Of a stretch of 64,000 bases of DNA, positions 28,454-36,812 are shown piece after piece. The stretch's first letter is position 1, and each line of letters begins with the position of its first letter. The stretch is from Planctomycetota bacterium (GTDB lineage: Bacteria > Planctomycetota > Planctomycetia > Planctomycetales > Planctomycetaceae), in the NCBI GenBank assembly GCA_027618475.1, contig JAQCEJ010000001.1, forward strand, positions 1 through 64,000, given 5' to 3'. Position numbers and translations under genes: made by a program. Under the pieces are notes generated by a model that saw only the letters and a program-made list of their open reading frames with translations, did not search any database and was not told the origin of the DNA.

Positions 28454-31400
28454 TCACAACTTCACCTTTCTTAGCTCGTCATGAAGCTTCTTTCTTCGCT
28501 TCTTTAACTTATCGATGGCGCGTTTCGCCTCGAATTCAGAAACCGCCTGCAACGCTTGTTGAAGAAAAGGGTGAAGGGGGCGATGAGCATCGCCAGGATC
28601 AACGAATCCAACGAGTGCATCGAAATAGACGAGTTGCTCATTAGGATCCTTCTCCTCGATGATCAGGCGTGTCAAATCGATCACGCGGCGGCGATCCCGC
28701 CGCTGTTGTTTCGCCACTATGGCGGCACGAACCACATCATCTGAAGAATCGTCAAGTATGTTCGTCAAAGCATCATCAATGGCATCTTCGAGCATGGCCC
28801 AGCCGGCTAACTCGGCACCTGCGGTTCGAACGATTTCAATTTCGTCGCGCATTAAATGGAACACCGTGGAGTCGGGTATGCGGTTTTCCAGCGCGCGGCC
28901 GACGGCGACTCGAACCAGTTGTGACTTTTCCCTGGGATATTGCATAACAAGCCATTGAATTGCGCGAATTTCATCGATCTTCATCAGAATCGACGGATAC
29001 AATTCACGGTCATGGGCTTCATCATCTTCCAATGCACGGCACGCGGCTGCGAATGCTGCTTCGGGGTCAAATTCTGCTAGACATTGGATGGCGTTAGCCT
29101 TAGATCCCACGCACCAAGAGGGACCCTCAGCGTCAGCACACGCGTGATGAAACAACTCGCGAACCCGCGAATCTTGAAACACCTTTGTTCGGACTTCCGC
29201 TGGTCGTATCTCTGTCAGAAAGAGCTTGAGGAAGGAATATCCGTCAATCCACCGGTGATTTGGAATGTGAGATAACGCAATTTCAGCGACCACGTCGTGG
29301 TACTCGGTCAGATTGATGAGGTTGATCGCGGTTACAAAATCGAAGTGGACCTGCAGATCTTCGTACAATGCGGCCCATGCGTCCGGTGTTCCCGCGTTTT
29401 GGAGCATTTGAATCGCGGAAAAACGCTGCTTGCCGACCTTTAGGTGGTCGGAAACTCTTGCGACTCCCTCCTTCGAACAATCATTTAATGATTCAAGGGA
29501 GATAATACAGGCGTGGGCCAATTCCGAGTTTGGATCGCACTGGTCGAGGATTGCGTGAAGGCGAGAGCAATCTTCCTCGCTCCCTACTACTCCGAGTGCT
29601 ATTACGCTTCCGACGGTCGGCGTTTGTTCGACCGTCTGTCTGAGCGATTCGGTCCAGACGTCTGTTATCGGTCTTGGAGCCCTCTTTAGATCGGGAGACG
29701 TTTTCATTCCCCACTTCTTAATTCCTTCAGCTACGAATTCCCATCGTCCAAGTTGCGCTAGAATCTTCATTGCCTCATCTTGAACGACGGGAACATCACC
29801 ACCACCCGGCCAGCACTCATCAGAAAGGGTGATTTGCCGCAATCGTTCGATCGTGAGTGCATCGGAACGTCTCGATGACCATTCGAGAGCGGCGTGCTTT
29901 CCGTACTGGTCACCCCTAATGAGGAATTCGTTCGTGACGGCTGTCAGCCCGTCACCGCCAATAAGATTCAGAATCGCAATTGCAGGATCGCGTTCGATTC
30001 CGGTTGCCCATTGGCCAAGTTGAGGTCCGATTCTTAGCACGTAGTCGCGGAGAACACGTTCGAACGAGGTACCTCGTCGGGCACGAAGCACTTGCAAATG
30101 CTCCGGTGCAGCCAGTTTCGCGATAAACGCCAGCTCACGATGAAGGACGTTGCAAGAGTCCGCATCCCCACGGAGTTTTGCGTCAAGCACTCGGCCCAAT
30201 GCATCGATCGCAATTTCCAGCATCGCGGTGGAGATGTCGTTTTCCCGGTTTTGAAAAGCGAGCGCGATTTTCCAAGGATCGTCAGACCTTTGCATCCATT
30301 CAAGCAGGGCCGCGTGTGTTTCCAATCGACGTCGTTCGAAAATCTCGGTGAATGCTGAATTCCTCCACAGGTTAACTTCCATTGGATCCGTACGCGACAA
30401 TCCAGCGACCGCTGCATCAGGCGCGAGACGAGAGAGTGCTTGCAATGCCGGCGCTGAGACAAGATCAATCTTGCTTCCAATCCACTGGTGTAACCAGCCC
30501 GTTTCCGAAGTGTCGCGATATCTGGCGATGTTGGCGACTAAGCTGCGCGGCTTTTCGGCCCGCGTCTTTTCGAACAGCATCGCTTTGACTAAATACCACG
30601 TCCGTCCTCCGTCGTTCGCGTTCGCAACCAAGTAACCCAGATCGTGCACCGGTTCCGTCGCCGGTTCAGCACACTTGATCGCATTTACCAGCCATTGCGG
30701 CGCTTCACGAACCGATTGTCGCAGAGCATCAAATGTTTCCCTGTAGAGAAGCAAAGCGTTCTTTACTTGCTCGCCAAATAGGGTGGGATCGCGTTGGGCA
30801 GTAACATGAATGGTCCAAAGGTGGTCGAGCAATGTGGGGCACGGTGCTAAACGAAGAAGATTCACGCCGCGTCGCTGCTCTTCGTAATCATCGGATTCGA
30901 TCAGAGGTCGTGCGAACGTTTCTATTCGATCCCTGCCAACAACAGAAAGACACCTCATTATCCGCTTCAGAATCCAAGGTTGACCCACGAACGAACAAAG
31001 GCGGCCGTAGACGGCATCTGCTATACAGGCTCCGAGCGTCGGCACAAGTTTGTCGTATAAGAGTTCCGCATACCGTGTGTTGGCATTTTCAAGCGATTCA
31101 AGGATTCGGATGCAGAGATCGACGTGTTGCTCGTTGCCGCGACTGAGTCCCCACAGCACATCCATTGGAACATAATCGAGGAAGGCGTCTTGATCGCCAG
31201 ACTGGATGCGTACCTGCTTCGCCACGAATTCGACCACGGCTTCAGCCGTGATGCGTCCGGTACGAAAATCACCGCATAAGGTCTGAGCAACGGCCCATTG
31301 CAGCAGGCGGTCATGGAAAATGCGATAGCTGTCGCCGACTGCGATAAGCCAGCCGACACCCATTAGGCGAGCCAAGGCTTGATTATCGATACCGGCGTCA

Positions 31401-33052
31401 ACAAGTTGACGGGGCGACCATGGATATGGCGCCCCCTCCCTAGCGCCACGTGCTAAGTTTTCAACGTAGCCTAAGTCAAGGGGCCAGTCGCTTTGCGGAC
31501 CATTTGTTAATCTGTTCCAGACGCTCTGATAAAGTTCGTATTCGGTCGACGCATTCCAGCCCATCTCACCGAGTTGCTCGCAATAGATTCTCGCCAGAAG
31601 TGGCTTACGCAGTGGTTCTCGTACGTCAATTGGGATTTCCGCCCAGCCGGTTTCGAGACGGCGGTCCACATAATCGTGAAGTTCCTCCCATGAGAAATCC
31701 CGGCATTCGTAGACGTGAAATCGATTCGGATAGGCCGCCTGCAAATTTTTGGCGTACTTCGGAGGCAAGGCAACAACGAGGCTGGATGACAATGCTCGCC
31801 AGTCTTGCTCGATTAATCGACGCGCCTCTTCGTACGTTACCACCCCGTCAACGAACACTGCTAAGCCGACGTCAGAGTTGGTGAGCTTTTTTAGCCTCTT
31901 TATGATGCGTGAGAGGGGCAGTACCTCGTCGCCATCGTGTATCTCATTCCAAAACACTTCAGCACATTTCTTCAACGTCGCCTCGGCAGTTCCTTCCGAT
32001 TCGACGAGAATTGGTAGTAGCGGTCCGGTTGCACGCTTGGCGAGAGCGTTGACGGTCCACGTCTTACCGGCTCCACTTTCACCAGTTAGAACAAGGATTT
32101 CTCCGGTATGGGGAGCAACCGGCAGTTCTGCCAGACGGACGTCGACATTTTCGTCGTATCCGATTCGTTCAGTTGCTCGACTTACCAGGCACCGTGCGGA
32201 ACCGATGTGGTTCGTCCAGTCCGTCAATGGCGTCGCATCCAACCCGTGATCCGAAAGAAATTTGTTTGCATCAATCACTGCTCCGCCGATCGTTGAGGCT
32301 TTCGCGAGTTCCATTGCAAGATGATCACGGATACGTGGGATGTCATCGTGTTTGTCAACAATCGCGAGCAACAAGGCATCGATCGACTGTTGGACGGATT
32401 GAAGATCCTGTCCACCGACAAACTCAAAGCCGCCGACCAACTCTCTCACCCGCAGGTATAATTCCCGGTTGTTGAGGTTGAGTTTCTTCACTGCCGAACG
32501 CTCGGATATCACGTCTGCGATTTTTAAGAATAGCGAGCGTTCTGTGATAGGCAGGGGAAAGAAAGTCTCGGTAGTGTCTGACTTGAGTCGGAGCCTGATC
32601 GGGACGTTATCGTCCAAATGGTCAAGTGGATCGTCCAATGTGCCGCGACTTCGAAGTGTTCGGAAAAACGTCTCATAAACTTGTCGCCACGATCCCATTC
32701 TTCCTTCAGTGACGAAGCGAAATGTGGAGACATTAGAAACTGTGGCATCTACCGCGAGGAATAGATCAGGAAAAACATCCTCGATGATTTCTCTCAGCGA
32801 CCACGTGCCACCGTCAGATCGAGCCTTGATTTGTTCGACAATCCTTCCCGAAGCTTGGTGCAATTGAAGATCGCCGCCACCGTCGCGCGGCTCTAAAACG
32901 ATCGTGAAGGCCTCCGGTTGTGAAGAACTTATCGGAGCGGAATTCATAATGCGCAGCGTTGCAACGTGAAGCAGACTGCGGAGTAGCTGGTACACCACTC
33001 CATTGATTGTGCTACCTCCTCCGCTTGCTACCTTCCCTGTCATATTTCCCAT
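28454..33052 (-). CDS. Avs-like STAND NTPase with N-terminal nuclease-like domain
   Basis: A 1,532-residue cytoplasmic protein. The N-terminus (MGNMTGKVASGGGSTINGVVYQ) leads into a putative Cap4/PD-(D/E)xK-type nuclease: RDGGGDLQL then IVEQIKAR (about 50-77), where the acidic residues and the QxK pair would form the active site. A P-loop NTPase follows, with Walker A VLTGESGAGKTW (near 326) and Walker B-like AVFVDG (near 399), and a helical lid/winged-helix region to about 600. The remaining 900 residues are helical HEAT-like repeats without other motifs. Nuclease-NTPase-repeat proteins of this kind in the STAND/AVAST group sense phage proteins and then cut DNA (family knowledge); antiviral function here is inferred. 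The ATG at 33052 has AGGA upstream. It is the only large gene between the 38-bp repeats. Confidence 0.75.
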   Translation of the reverse strand: MGNMTGKVASGGGSTINGVVYQLLRSLLHVATLRIMNSAPISSSQPEAFTIVLEPRDGGGDLQLHQASGRIVEQIKARSDGGTWSLREIIEDVFPDLFLAVDATVSNVSTFRFVTEGRMGSWRQVYETFFRTLRSRGTLDDPLDHLDDNVPIRLRLKSDTTETFFPLPITERSLFLKIADVISERSAVKKLNLNNRELYLRVRELVGGFEFVGGQDLQSVQQSIDALLLAIVDKHDDIPRIRDHLAMELAKASTIGGAVIDANKFLSDHGLDATPLTDWTNHIGSARCLVSRATERIGYDENVDVRLAELPVAPHTGEILVLTGESGAGKTWTVNALAKRATGPLLPILVESEGTAEATLKKCAEVFWNEIHDGDEVLPLSRIIKRLKKLTNSDVGLAVFVDGVVTYEEARRLIEQDWRALSSSLVVALPPKYAKNLQAAYPNRFHVYECRDFSWEELHDYVDRRLETGWAEIPIDVREPLRKPLLARIYCEQLGEMGWNASTEYELYQSVWNRLTNGPQSDWPLDLGYVENLARGAREGAPYPWSPRQLVDAGIDNQALARLMGVGWLIAVGDSYRIFHDRLLQWAVAQTLCGDFRTGRITAEAVVEFVAKQVRIQSGDQDAFLDYVPMDVLWGLSRGNEQHVDLCIRILESLENANTRYAELLYDKLVPTLGACIADAVYGRLCSFVGQPWILKRIMRCLSVVGRDRIETFARPLIESDDYEEQRRGVNLLRLAPCPTLLDHLWTIHVTAQRDPTLFGEQVKNALLLYRETFDALRQSVREAPQWLVNAIKCAEPATEPVHDLGYLVANANDGGRTWYLVKAMLFEKTRAEKPRSLVANIARYRDTSETGWLHQWIGSKIDLVSAPALQALSRLAPDAAVAGLSRTDPMEVNLWRNSAFTEIFERRRLETHAALLEWMQRSDDPWKIALAFQNRENDISTAMLEIAIDALGRVLDAKLRGDADSCNVLHRELAFIAKLAAPEHLQVLRARRGTSFERVLRDYVLRIGPQLGQWATGIERDPAIAILNLIGGDGLTAVTNEFLIRGDQYGKHAALEWSSRRSDALTIERLRQITLSDECWPGGGDVPVVQDEAMKILAQLGRWEFVAEGIKKWGMKTSPDLKRAPRPITDVWTESLRQTVEQTPTVGSVIALGVVGSEEDCSRLHAILDQCDPNSELAHACIISLESLNDCSKEGVARVSDHLKVGKQRFSAIQMLQNAGTPDAWAALYEDLQVHFDFVTAINLINLTEYHDVVAEIALSHIPNHRWIDGYSFLKLFLTEIRPAEVRTKVFQDSRVRELFHHACADAEGPSWCVGSKANAIQCLAEFDPEAAFAAACRALEDDEAHDRELYPSILMKIDEIRAIQWLVMQYPREKSQLVRVAVGRALENRIPDSTVFHLMRDEIEIVRTAGAELAGWAMLEDAIDDALTNILDDSSDDVVRAAIVAKQQRRDRRRVIDLTRLIIEEKDPNEQLVYFDALVGFVDPGDAHRPLHPFLQQALQAVSEFEAKRAIDKLKKRRKKLHDELRKVKL

Positions 33053-33075
33053 CACTTCCTGCAAGGATACCCCCG

Positions 33076-33339
33076 GGGTGCCCCAGACAATTTTCTATGC
33101 CTATTCTTGGTTTTGGGTGGCCCAGACGCCCCGTCGTCTGGGTCGCGAAGCGATAAGAAGCTGCTATCAATCGCTCAATGATACCAAAACGCCCTCGTCG
33201 ATTCATTCAATCCACTCGCTGACTGTTCGTCATTTCTTCATGATGCGATGGCACGTTGGAACGTCAATGATTCATTGTTGCAACAGGACATGCTTCTTGT
33301 GCCAAAGGCACCCAGACGCAGGGGTGTCTGGGCCACCCC
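33076..33339. repeat. inverted pair of CCCAGAC hairpin repeats
   Basis: GGGTGGCCCAGAC at 33115-33127 is the exact reverse complement of 33326-33338. Each unit is itself a hairpin (33121-33128 with 33135-33142; 33311-33317 with 33326-33332). A diverged third copy, GGGTGCCCCAGAC, lies at 33076-33088. The pair frames 224 bases upstream of the nuclease-NTPase gene and ends directly at the right 38-bp repeat. No open frame with a start signal is supported between them. Confidence 0.75.
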
Positions 33340-33340
33340 G

Positions 33341-33378
33341 CGGATGACGACGACAAACTATTCTGAACGATCGCTCTC
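33341..33378 (+). repeat. 38-bp direct repeat, right copy
   Basis: Identical to 28316-28353. Here it does not belong to a long gene; the sequence to its left is the CCCAGAC hairpin repeat and to its right the upstream region of the fatty-acid modification genes. Confidence 0.93.
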
Positions 33379-33440
33379 GCACCGCGATGATTTATCCCCT
33401 CGGAAGTGAATCGGTAAGACATTTCGGTACACTTCGGAGG

Positions 33441-33743
33441 ATGATTCAATCGTGGTTTGTGATTATCGTCGCCGTCGCCATGGGTTCATCCGCTGTTGTA
33501 GCCGGCTACTGTGAGGCTGCGGTGCAACCCGCATATGAAACTGTCCGGGACATTCGAACGATCATCACCCAGGAACGAATGCACTCGATCGCCACGACAT
33601 TTGATTCGTCGCCGGAAATGATTAAAATGGTACGTGATCGTTTGACACCAAACGTCCATCGTGTTGGAACGCAATTTTCCACTTCCACGGGAGAGTCCTA
33701 TGGCAGTGACGATTGGCAAGCCGATCGAGCAATTCGAATCTGA
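33441..33743 (+). CDS. possible small secreted protein
   Basis: A 100-residue open frame whose first 27 residues (MIQSWFVIIVAVAMG, SSAVVAGYCEAA) look like a signal peptide, followed by a short helical, charged region. I do not recognise it. GGAGG directly abuts the ATG, leaving no normal spacing; an upstream ATG at 33387 would add 18 residues. The 3' end overlaps the methyltransferase gene by 44 bases in another frame. It may be a real small gene in front of the lipid operon or chance coding. Confidence 0.35.
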   Translation: MIQSWFVIIVAVAMGSSAVVAGYCEAAVQPAYETVRDIRTIITQERMHSIATTFDSSPEMIKMVRDRLTPNVHRVGTQFSTSTGESYGSDDWQADRAIRI

Positions 33744-35076
33744 AGATCGACCATATGTCGATGAGGTGTTTTCCCCTCAACCGCTGCCGGACCATGGCTG
33801 CGGGGGTTCCCCGTCAGATCGTCATCCTACCGGCTGGATTGCGCGACACCTCGCACACCACATGGTGCGGATGGGACGGCCTCTCGTCACGCTGAAGTCG
33901 TGGAAGGGAGAAATTCTGTACGACGCCGGTCCGCAGAGTGTCGGTACCATTCACTTTCTCGAACGTCCTCCGAGCTGGTCGTTGTGGCGGAATCCTCAAC
34001 TTTGTTTCGCCGAGGGGTATGTTGACGGTAAGGTTGTCGTCGAGGGGGAGTTGAAATCGATTTTGCTTGCGCTGTTTCGAGCGCAGGTTTCTACATCGGC
34101 GAAGAGATCGTGCGGCTGGTTGTCGGAGTGGTGGCCTCACCGCAAGAATACGCTCACACGCGCGCGTAACAACGTACACCATCATTACGACATCGGCAAC
34201 GATTTTTATCGGTTGTGGCTCGATCGACAGTTGCTGTATACCTGCGCGTTTTTCCACGATCCTTCTGCATCGCTGGAGGAAGCCCAAATCGCCAAAATGA
34301 ATCGCGTCTGCCGAAAGTTGTGGTTGAAACCGGGAGAACACGTCGTCGAAGCGGGTTGCGGCTGGGGATCTCTCGCCTTGCATATGGCGCGCGAATTCGG
34401 TGTGAAAGTCACCGCCTACAACATTTCGCGAGAACAGATTGTGTATGCCCGTGAACGGGCTCGTCTGGAACAACTCGATCATCTGGTGACGTATGTCGAA
34501 GACGACTGGCGCAACATCTCGGGAACGTACGATGCCTTTGTTTCCGTCGGTATGCTCGAACATGTCGGTACTGAAAATTATGTGGAACTGGGGGATGCCA
34601 TTCGGAAATGCCTTCCGGTCCATGGACGTGGGCTCATCCATTCGATCGGTCGCAATCGACCGAGGCATCTCGACGCCTGGACCGAAAAGTACATTTTTCC
34701 GGGGGCGTATCCCCCGGCGCTCAGCGAAATGACCGACATCTTCGAGCAGTCCTTCTTCTCGATTCTCGACGTCGAAAACCTGCGTCGACATTATACGTTG
34801 ACGCTCGATCATTGGCTTGATCGCTTCGAACGGCATGTCGAAAACATCCGCGAGATGTTTGACGAGCGGTTTGTGCGCATGTGGCGGATGTATCTCGCCG
34901 CATCGTCGGCGACATTCGAGGCGGGTGAATTACAACTCTTCCAGGTCGTGTTCGCTCCCGGAAAGAACAATCACATTCCGTGGAGTCGCGACGGATTGTT
35001 GTCTGTCGACGGCGAACAATGCCGTTCTGCGTCGGTGCCGCTGTTCATTCCTTCTCCAATTCCTTTTGGAGAATAA
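33700..35076 (+). CDS. cyclopropane-fatty-acyl-phospholipid synthase-family methyltransferase
   Basis: A 458-residue S-adenosylmethionine-dependent enzyme acting on unsaturated acyl chains of membrane lipids. The N-terminal domain (about 40-140) is the lipid-binding part seen in this family. The methyltransferase core starts with NVHHHYDIGNDFYRLWLD, then LLYTCAFFHD, and the SAM motif VVEAGCGWGSLALHMA (near 225). YVEDDWRN and SVGMLEHVG are family-typical. The C-terminal LDHWLDRFERHVENI is also conserved. ATG 33700, with GGGAGAG five to six bases upstream, is clearly the start. The stop lies two bases before the FAD-enzyme start, so the two are coupled; this suggests the methylated lipid is processed further. 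Confidence 0.92.
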   Translation: MAVTIGKPIEQFESEDRPYVDEVFSPQPLPDHGCGGSPSDRHPTGWIARHLAHHMVRMGRPLVTLKSWKGEILYDAGPQSVGTIHFLERPPSWSLWRNPQLCFAEGYVDGKVVVEGELKSILLALFRAQVSTSAKRSCGWLSEWWPHRKNTLTRARNNVHHHYDIGNDFYRLWLDRQLLYTCAFFHDPSASLEEAQIAKMNRVCRKLWLKPGEHVVEAGCGWGSLALHMAREFGVKVTAYNISREQIVYARERARLEQLDHLVTYVEDDWRNISGTYDAFVSVGMLEHVGTENYVELGDAIRKCLPVHGRGLIHSIGRNRPRHLDAWTEKYIFPGAYPPALSEMTDIFEQSFFSILDVENLRRHYTLTLDHWLDRFERHVENIREMFDERFVRMWRMYLAASSATFEAGELQLFQVVFAPGKNNHIPWSRDGLLSVDGEQCRSASVPLFIPSPIPFGE

Positions 35077-35078
35077 CT

Positions 35079-36236
35079 GTGCAGAGCTACGATACCGTGA
35101 TTGTCGGCGGCGGGCCCGCCGGTTCGACATGTGCCGATCACCTGCGCGCGGCGGGGCTCGACGTGCTGCTGATCGATCAGCGCGAATTTCCCCGCGACAA
35201 AACCTGTGCAGGTTGGATCACTCCTCCGATCGTTGAGACGTTGAATCTGAATATCGAGGAGTATTCGCAGCACGCCGTTTGCCAGCCGATCACCGCGTTT
35301 CGGACGGGGATGATCGGCGGTAAAGCCGTTGAGACCGATTACGGCCGCATCGTGAGTTACGGCATTCGCCGCTGCGAGTTCGATGATTATCTGCTCAAGC
35401 GGTCGGGGGTGCCGACGCAACTCGGCCACGCCGTGAAGTCGCTCGAATACCGCGACGCACAGTGGGAGATCAATGGCGAGATTCGTACGCCGCTGCTGAT
35501 CGGGGCCGGCGGACATTTTTGTCCGGTGGCCCGTCAACTCGGGGCGAAGAGCGAAGAATCGGCGACGGTTGTTGCCGCTCAGGAGATCGAATTCGAGATG
35601 TCGGACGATGATATCGGTCGCTGCAATGTCCAACCGCATCAACCCGAACTTTATTTCTGCAGCGATCTCGCCGGTTACGGCTGGTGCTTTCGCAAGCGGA
35701 ATTTTCTGAACATCGGCCTCGGTCGCACGAATGGTGAAAAGGTCTCGCACCACGTCGATGCGTTCGCTGACTTTCTCAAACAGACGGGACGATATACGGG
35801 ACGATTTCCCGGAAAATTTCACGGCCATGCCTATCGTCTCTACGAGCGTGAATTTCCGCAGTTGTTCGGCGATGGCGTATTGCTGATCGGCGACGCCGCA
35901 GGGTTGGCGTATCCACAAAGCGGCGAGGGGATTCGTCCCGCCGTCGAATCAGCGGTCCTCGCGGCGGAAACAATCATTGCGGCGAACAAAAGCTACGGAC
36001 GTGACCAACTCGCACCGTACCGCGATCGTCTGGTCGCCCGACTGGGAACCCCGCGAAACACCGATGGCAACCACTGGCTGCCGCAAAGCTGGCTCTGCAC
36101 CCTAGCGGGCACGTTACTTGGTACGAAGTGGTTTACGAAACACGTCGTTCTCGATCGCTGGTTTCTCCATGCCAACACGGCAGCTTTGAAGAGCAACCAC
36201 GAACGTCACGAAAAGCACGAACGGAAAGTCATCTGA
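35079..36236 (+). CDS. FAD-dependent oxidoreductase, geranylgeranyl-reductase-like
   Basis: A 385-residue flavoprotein. The N-terminal Rossmann motif TVIVGGGPAGSTCADHL binds FAD; DKTCAGW follows the family pattern, and GDGVLLIGDAAGLAYPQSGEGIRPAVES is the second FAD motif. The family reduces isoprenoid or fatty double bonds or hydroxylates aromatic rings. Tight coupling to the cyclopropane-synthase homologue suggests a lipid substrate (inference). The GTG at 35079 has GGAG eight bases upstream. The last 14 residues (NHERHEKHERKVI and preceding Ser) are encoded by the left arm of the palindromic cassette at 36195, so the original C-terminus was replaced by repeat sequence. Confidence 0.88.
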   Translation: MQSYDTVIVGGGPAGSTCADHLRAAGLDVLLIDQREFPRDKTCAGWITPPIVETLNLNIEEYSQHAVCQPITAFRTGMIGGKAVETDYGRIVSYGIRRCEFDDYLLKRSGVPTQLGHAVKSLEYRDAQWEINGEIRTPLLIGAGGHFCPVARQLGAKSEESATVVAAQEIEFEMSDDDIGRCNVQPHQPELYFCSDLAGYGWCFRKRNFLNIGLGRTNGEKVSHHVDAFADFLKQTGRYTGRFPGKFHGHAYRLYEREFPQLFGDGVLLIGDAAGLAYPQSGEGIRPAVESAVLAAETIIAANKSYGRDQLAPYRDRLVARLGTPRNTDGNHWLPQSWLCTLAGTLLGTKWFTKHVVLDRWFLHANTAALKSNHERHEKHERKVI

Positions 36237-36329
36237 AATAAATCACACCACAATATTGACCATAATCACAGAATCTTCAAATATCATATCGAGAGCATCT
36301 CGTTCGTGCTTTTCGTGACGTTCGTGGTT
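36195..36329. repeat. 29-bp perfect inverted repeat, left border of the GxxExxY cassette
   Basis: Arms at 36195-36223 (beginning AACCACGAACGTCACG) and 36301-36329 (beginning CGTTCGTGCTTTTCG) are exact reverse complements, with 77 bases between. The left arm lies inside the oxidoreductase coding sequence. Similar shorter sequence occurs at 36731-36780. Confidence 0.92.
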
Positions 36330-36363
36330 ATTACTCAGGAGTTGCATGTGCGATGCATAAAAC

Positions 36364-36732
36364 ATTCTGTTCAAGGAGGAATGCTACGCGATCAATGGAG
36401 CGATTTTCGACGTTTACCGTGAAATGGGATGCGGGTTCCTTGAACACGTTTATCAAGAATGTCTTGCCAAAGAGTTCGGCCTGCGGAATATCGCTTACCG
36501 TGAAAAGCCCGAGTTGCGTTTAACGTACAAGCAGATGCAACTGGAGCGAACTTACGAGCCCGATTTCATCTGCTTCGACACGATCATCGTCGAACTGAAA
36601 GCCGTCAAAGAGATCGCACCTGAGCACCAAGCGCAAATCCTGAATTACCTCAAAGCAACAGGACTCAAACTGGGACTCCTGGTCAATTTTGGAGCCTATC
36701 CCAAGGCCGTCATTCAACGATTTGCTTTATGA
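36364..36732 (+). CDS. GxxExxY family protein (PD-(D/E)xK nuclease superfamily)
   Basis: About 120 residues. The signature GCGFLEHVYQECL gives the GxxExxY motif. ERTYEPDFICFDTIIVELKAV has the Asp and the ExK of the PD-(D/E)xK fold, and LNYLKATGLKLGLLVNFG is the family C-terminal block. Function is unknown. The reading frame has no ATG, GTG or TTG upstream of the ATG at 36424, yet conserved residues (FKEECYAINGAIFDVYREM) are encoded before it. An in-frame stop at 36358-36360 limits the start to the ATT at 36364 or CTG at 36367; otherwise translation starts at 36424 and the protein is truncated. GGAGGA at 36375-36380 points to an out-of-frame ATG. It may therefore be a decaying copy. Confidence 0.75.
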   Translation: MLFKEECYAINGAIFDVYREMGCGFLEHVYQECLAKEFGLRNIAYREKPELRLTYKQMQLERTYEPDFICFDTIIVELKAVKEIAPEHQAQILNYLKATGLKLGLLVNFGAYPKAVIQRFAL

Positions 36733-36780
36733 ACCACGAAAAACACGAAATCGCGTTACTTGTTCGAGCTTTTTGTGGTC
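36731..36780. repeat. imperfect palindrome, right border of the GxxExxY cassette
   Basis: GAACCACGAAAAACACGAAA (36731-36750) is roughly complementary to the segment ending TTTTTGTGGTC (36765-36780). It repeats the NHEKHE-type motif of the left border and overlaps the stop codon of the GxxExxY gene. Confidence 0.65.
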
Positions 36781-36812
36781 AATGATCATGCAATATGTGC
36801 AGATGTCAAGAC

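Noticed and set aside
33814-34836. 340-codon open frame on the minus strand
   Set aside because: It is antisense to the cyclopropane-synthase homologue, whose SAM motif and ribosome binding site are clear.
34971-35918. 315-codon open frame on the minus strand
   Set aside because: It is a shadow of the FAD oxidoreductase gene; no recognisable domain.
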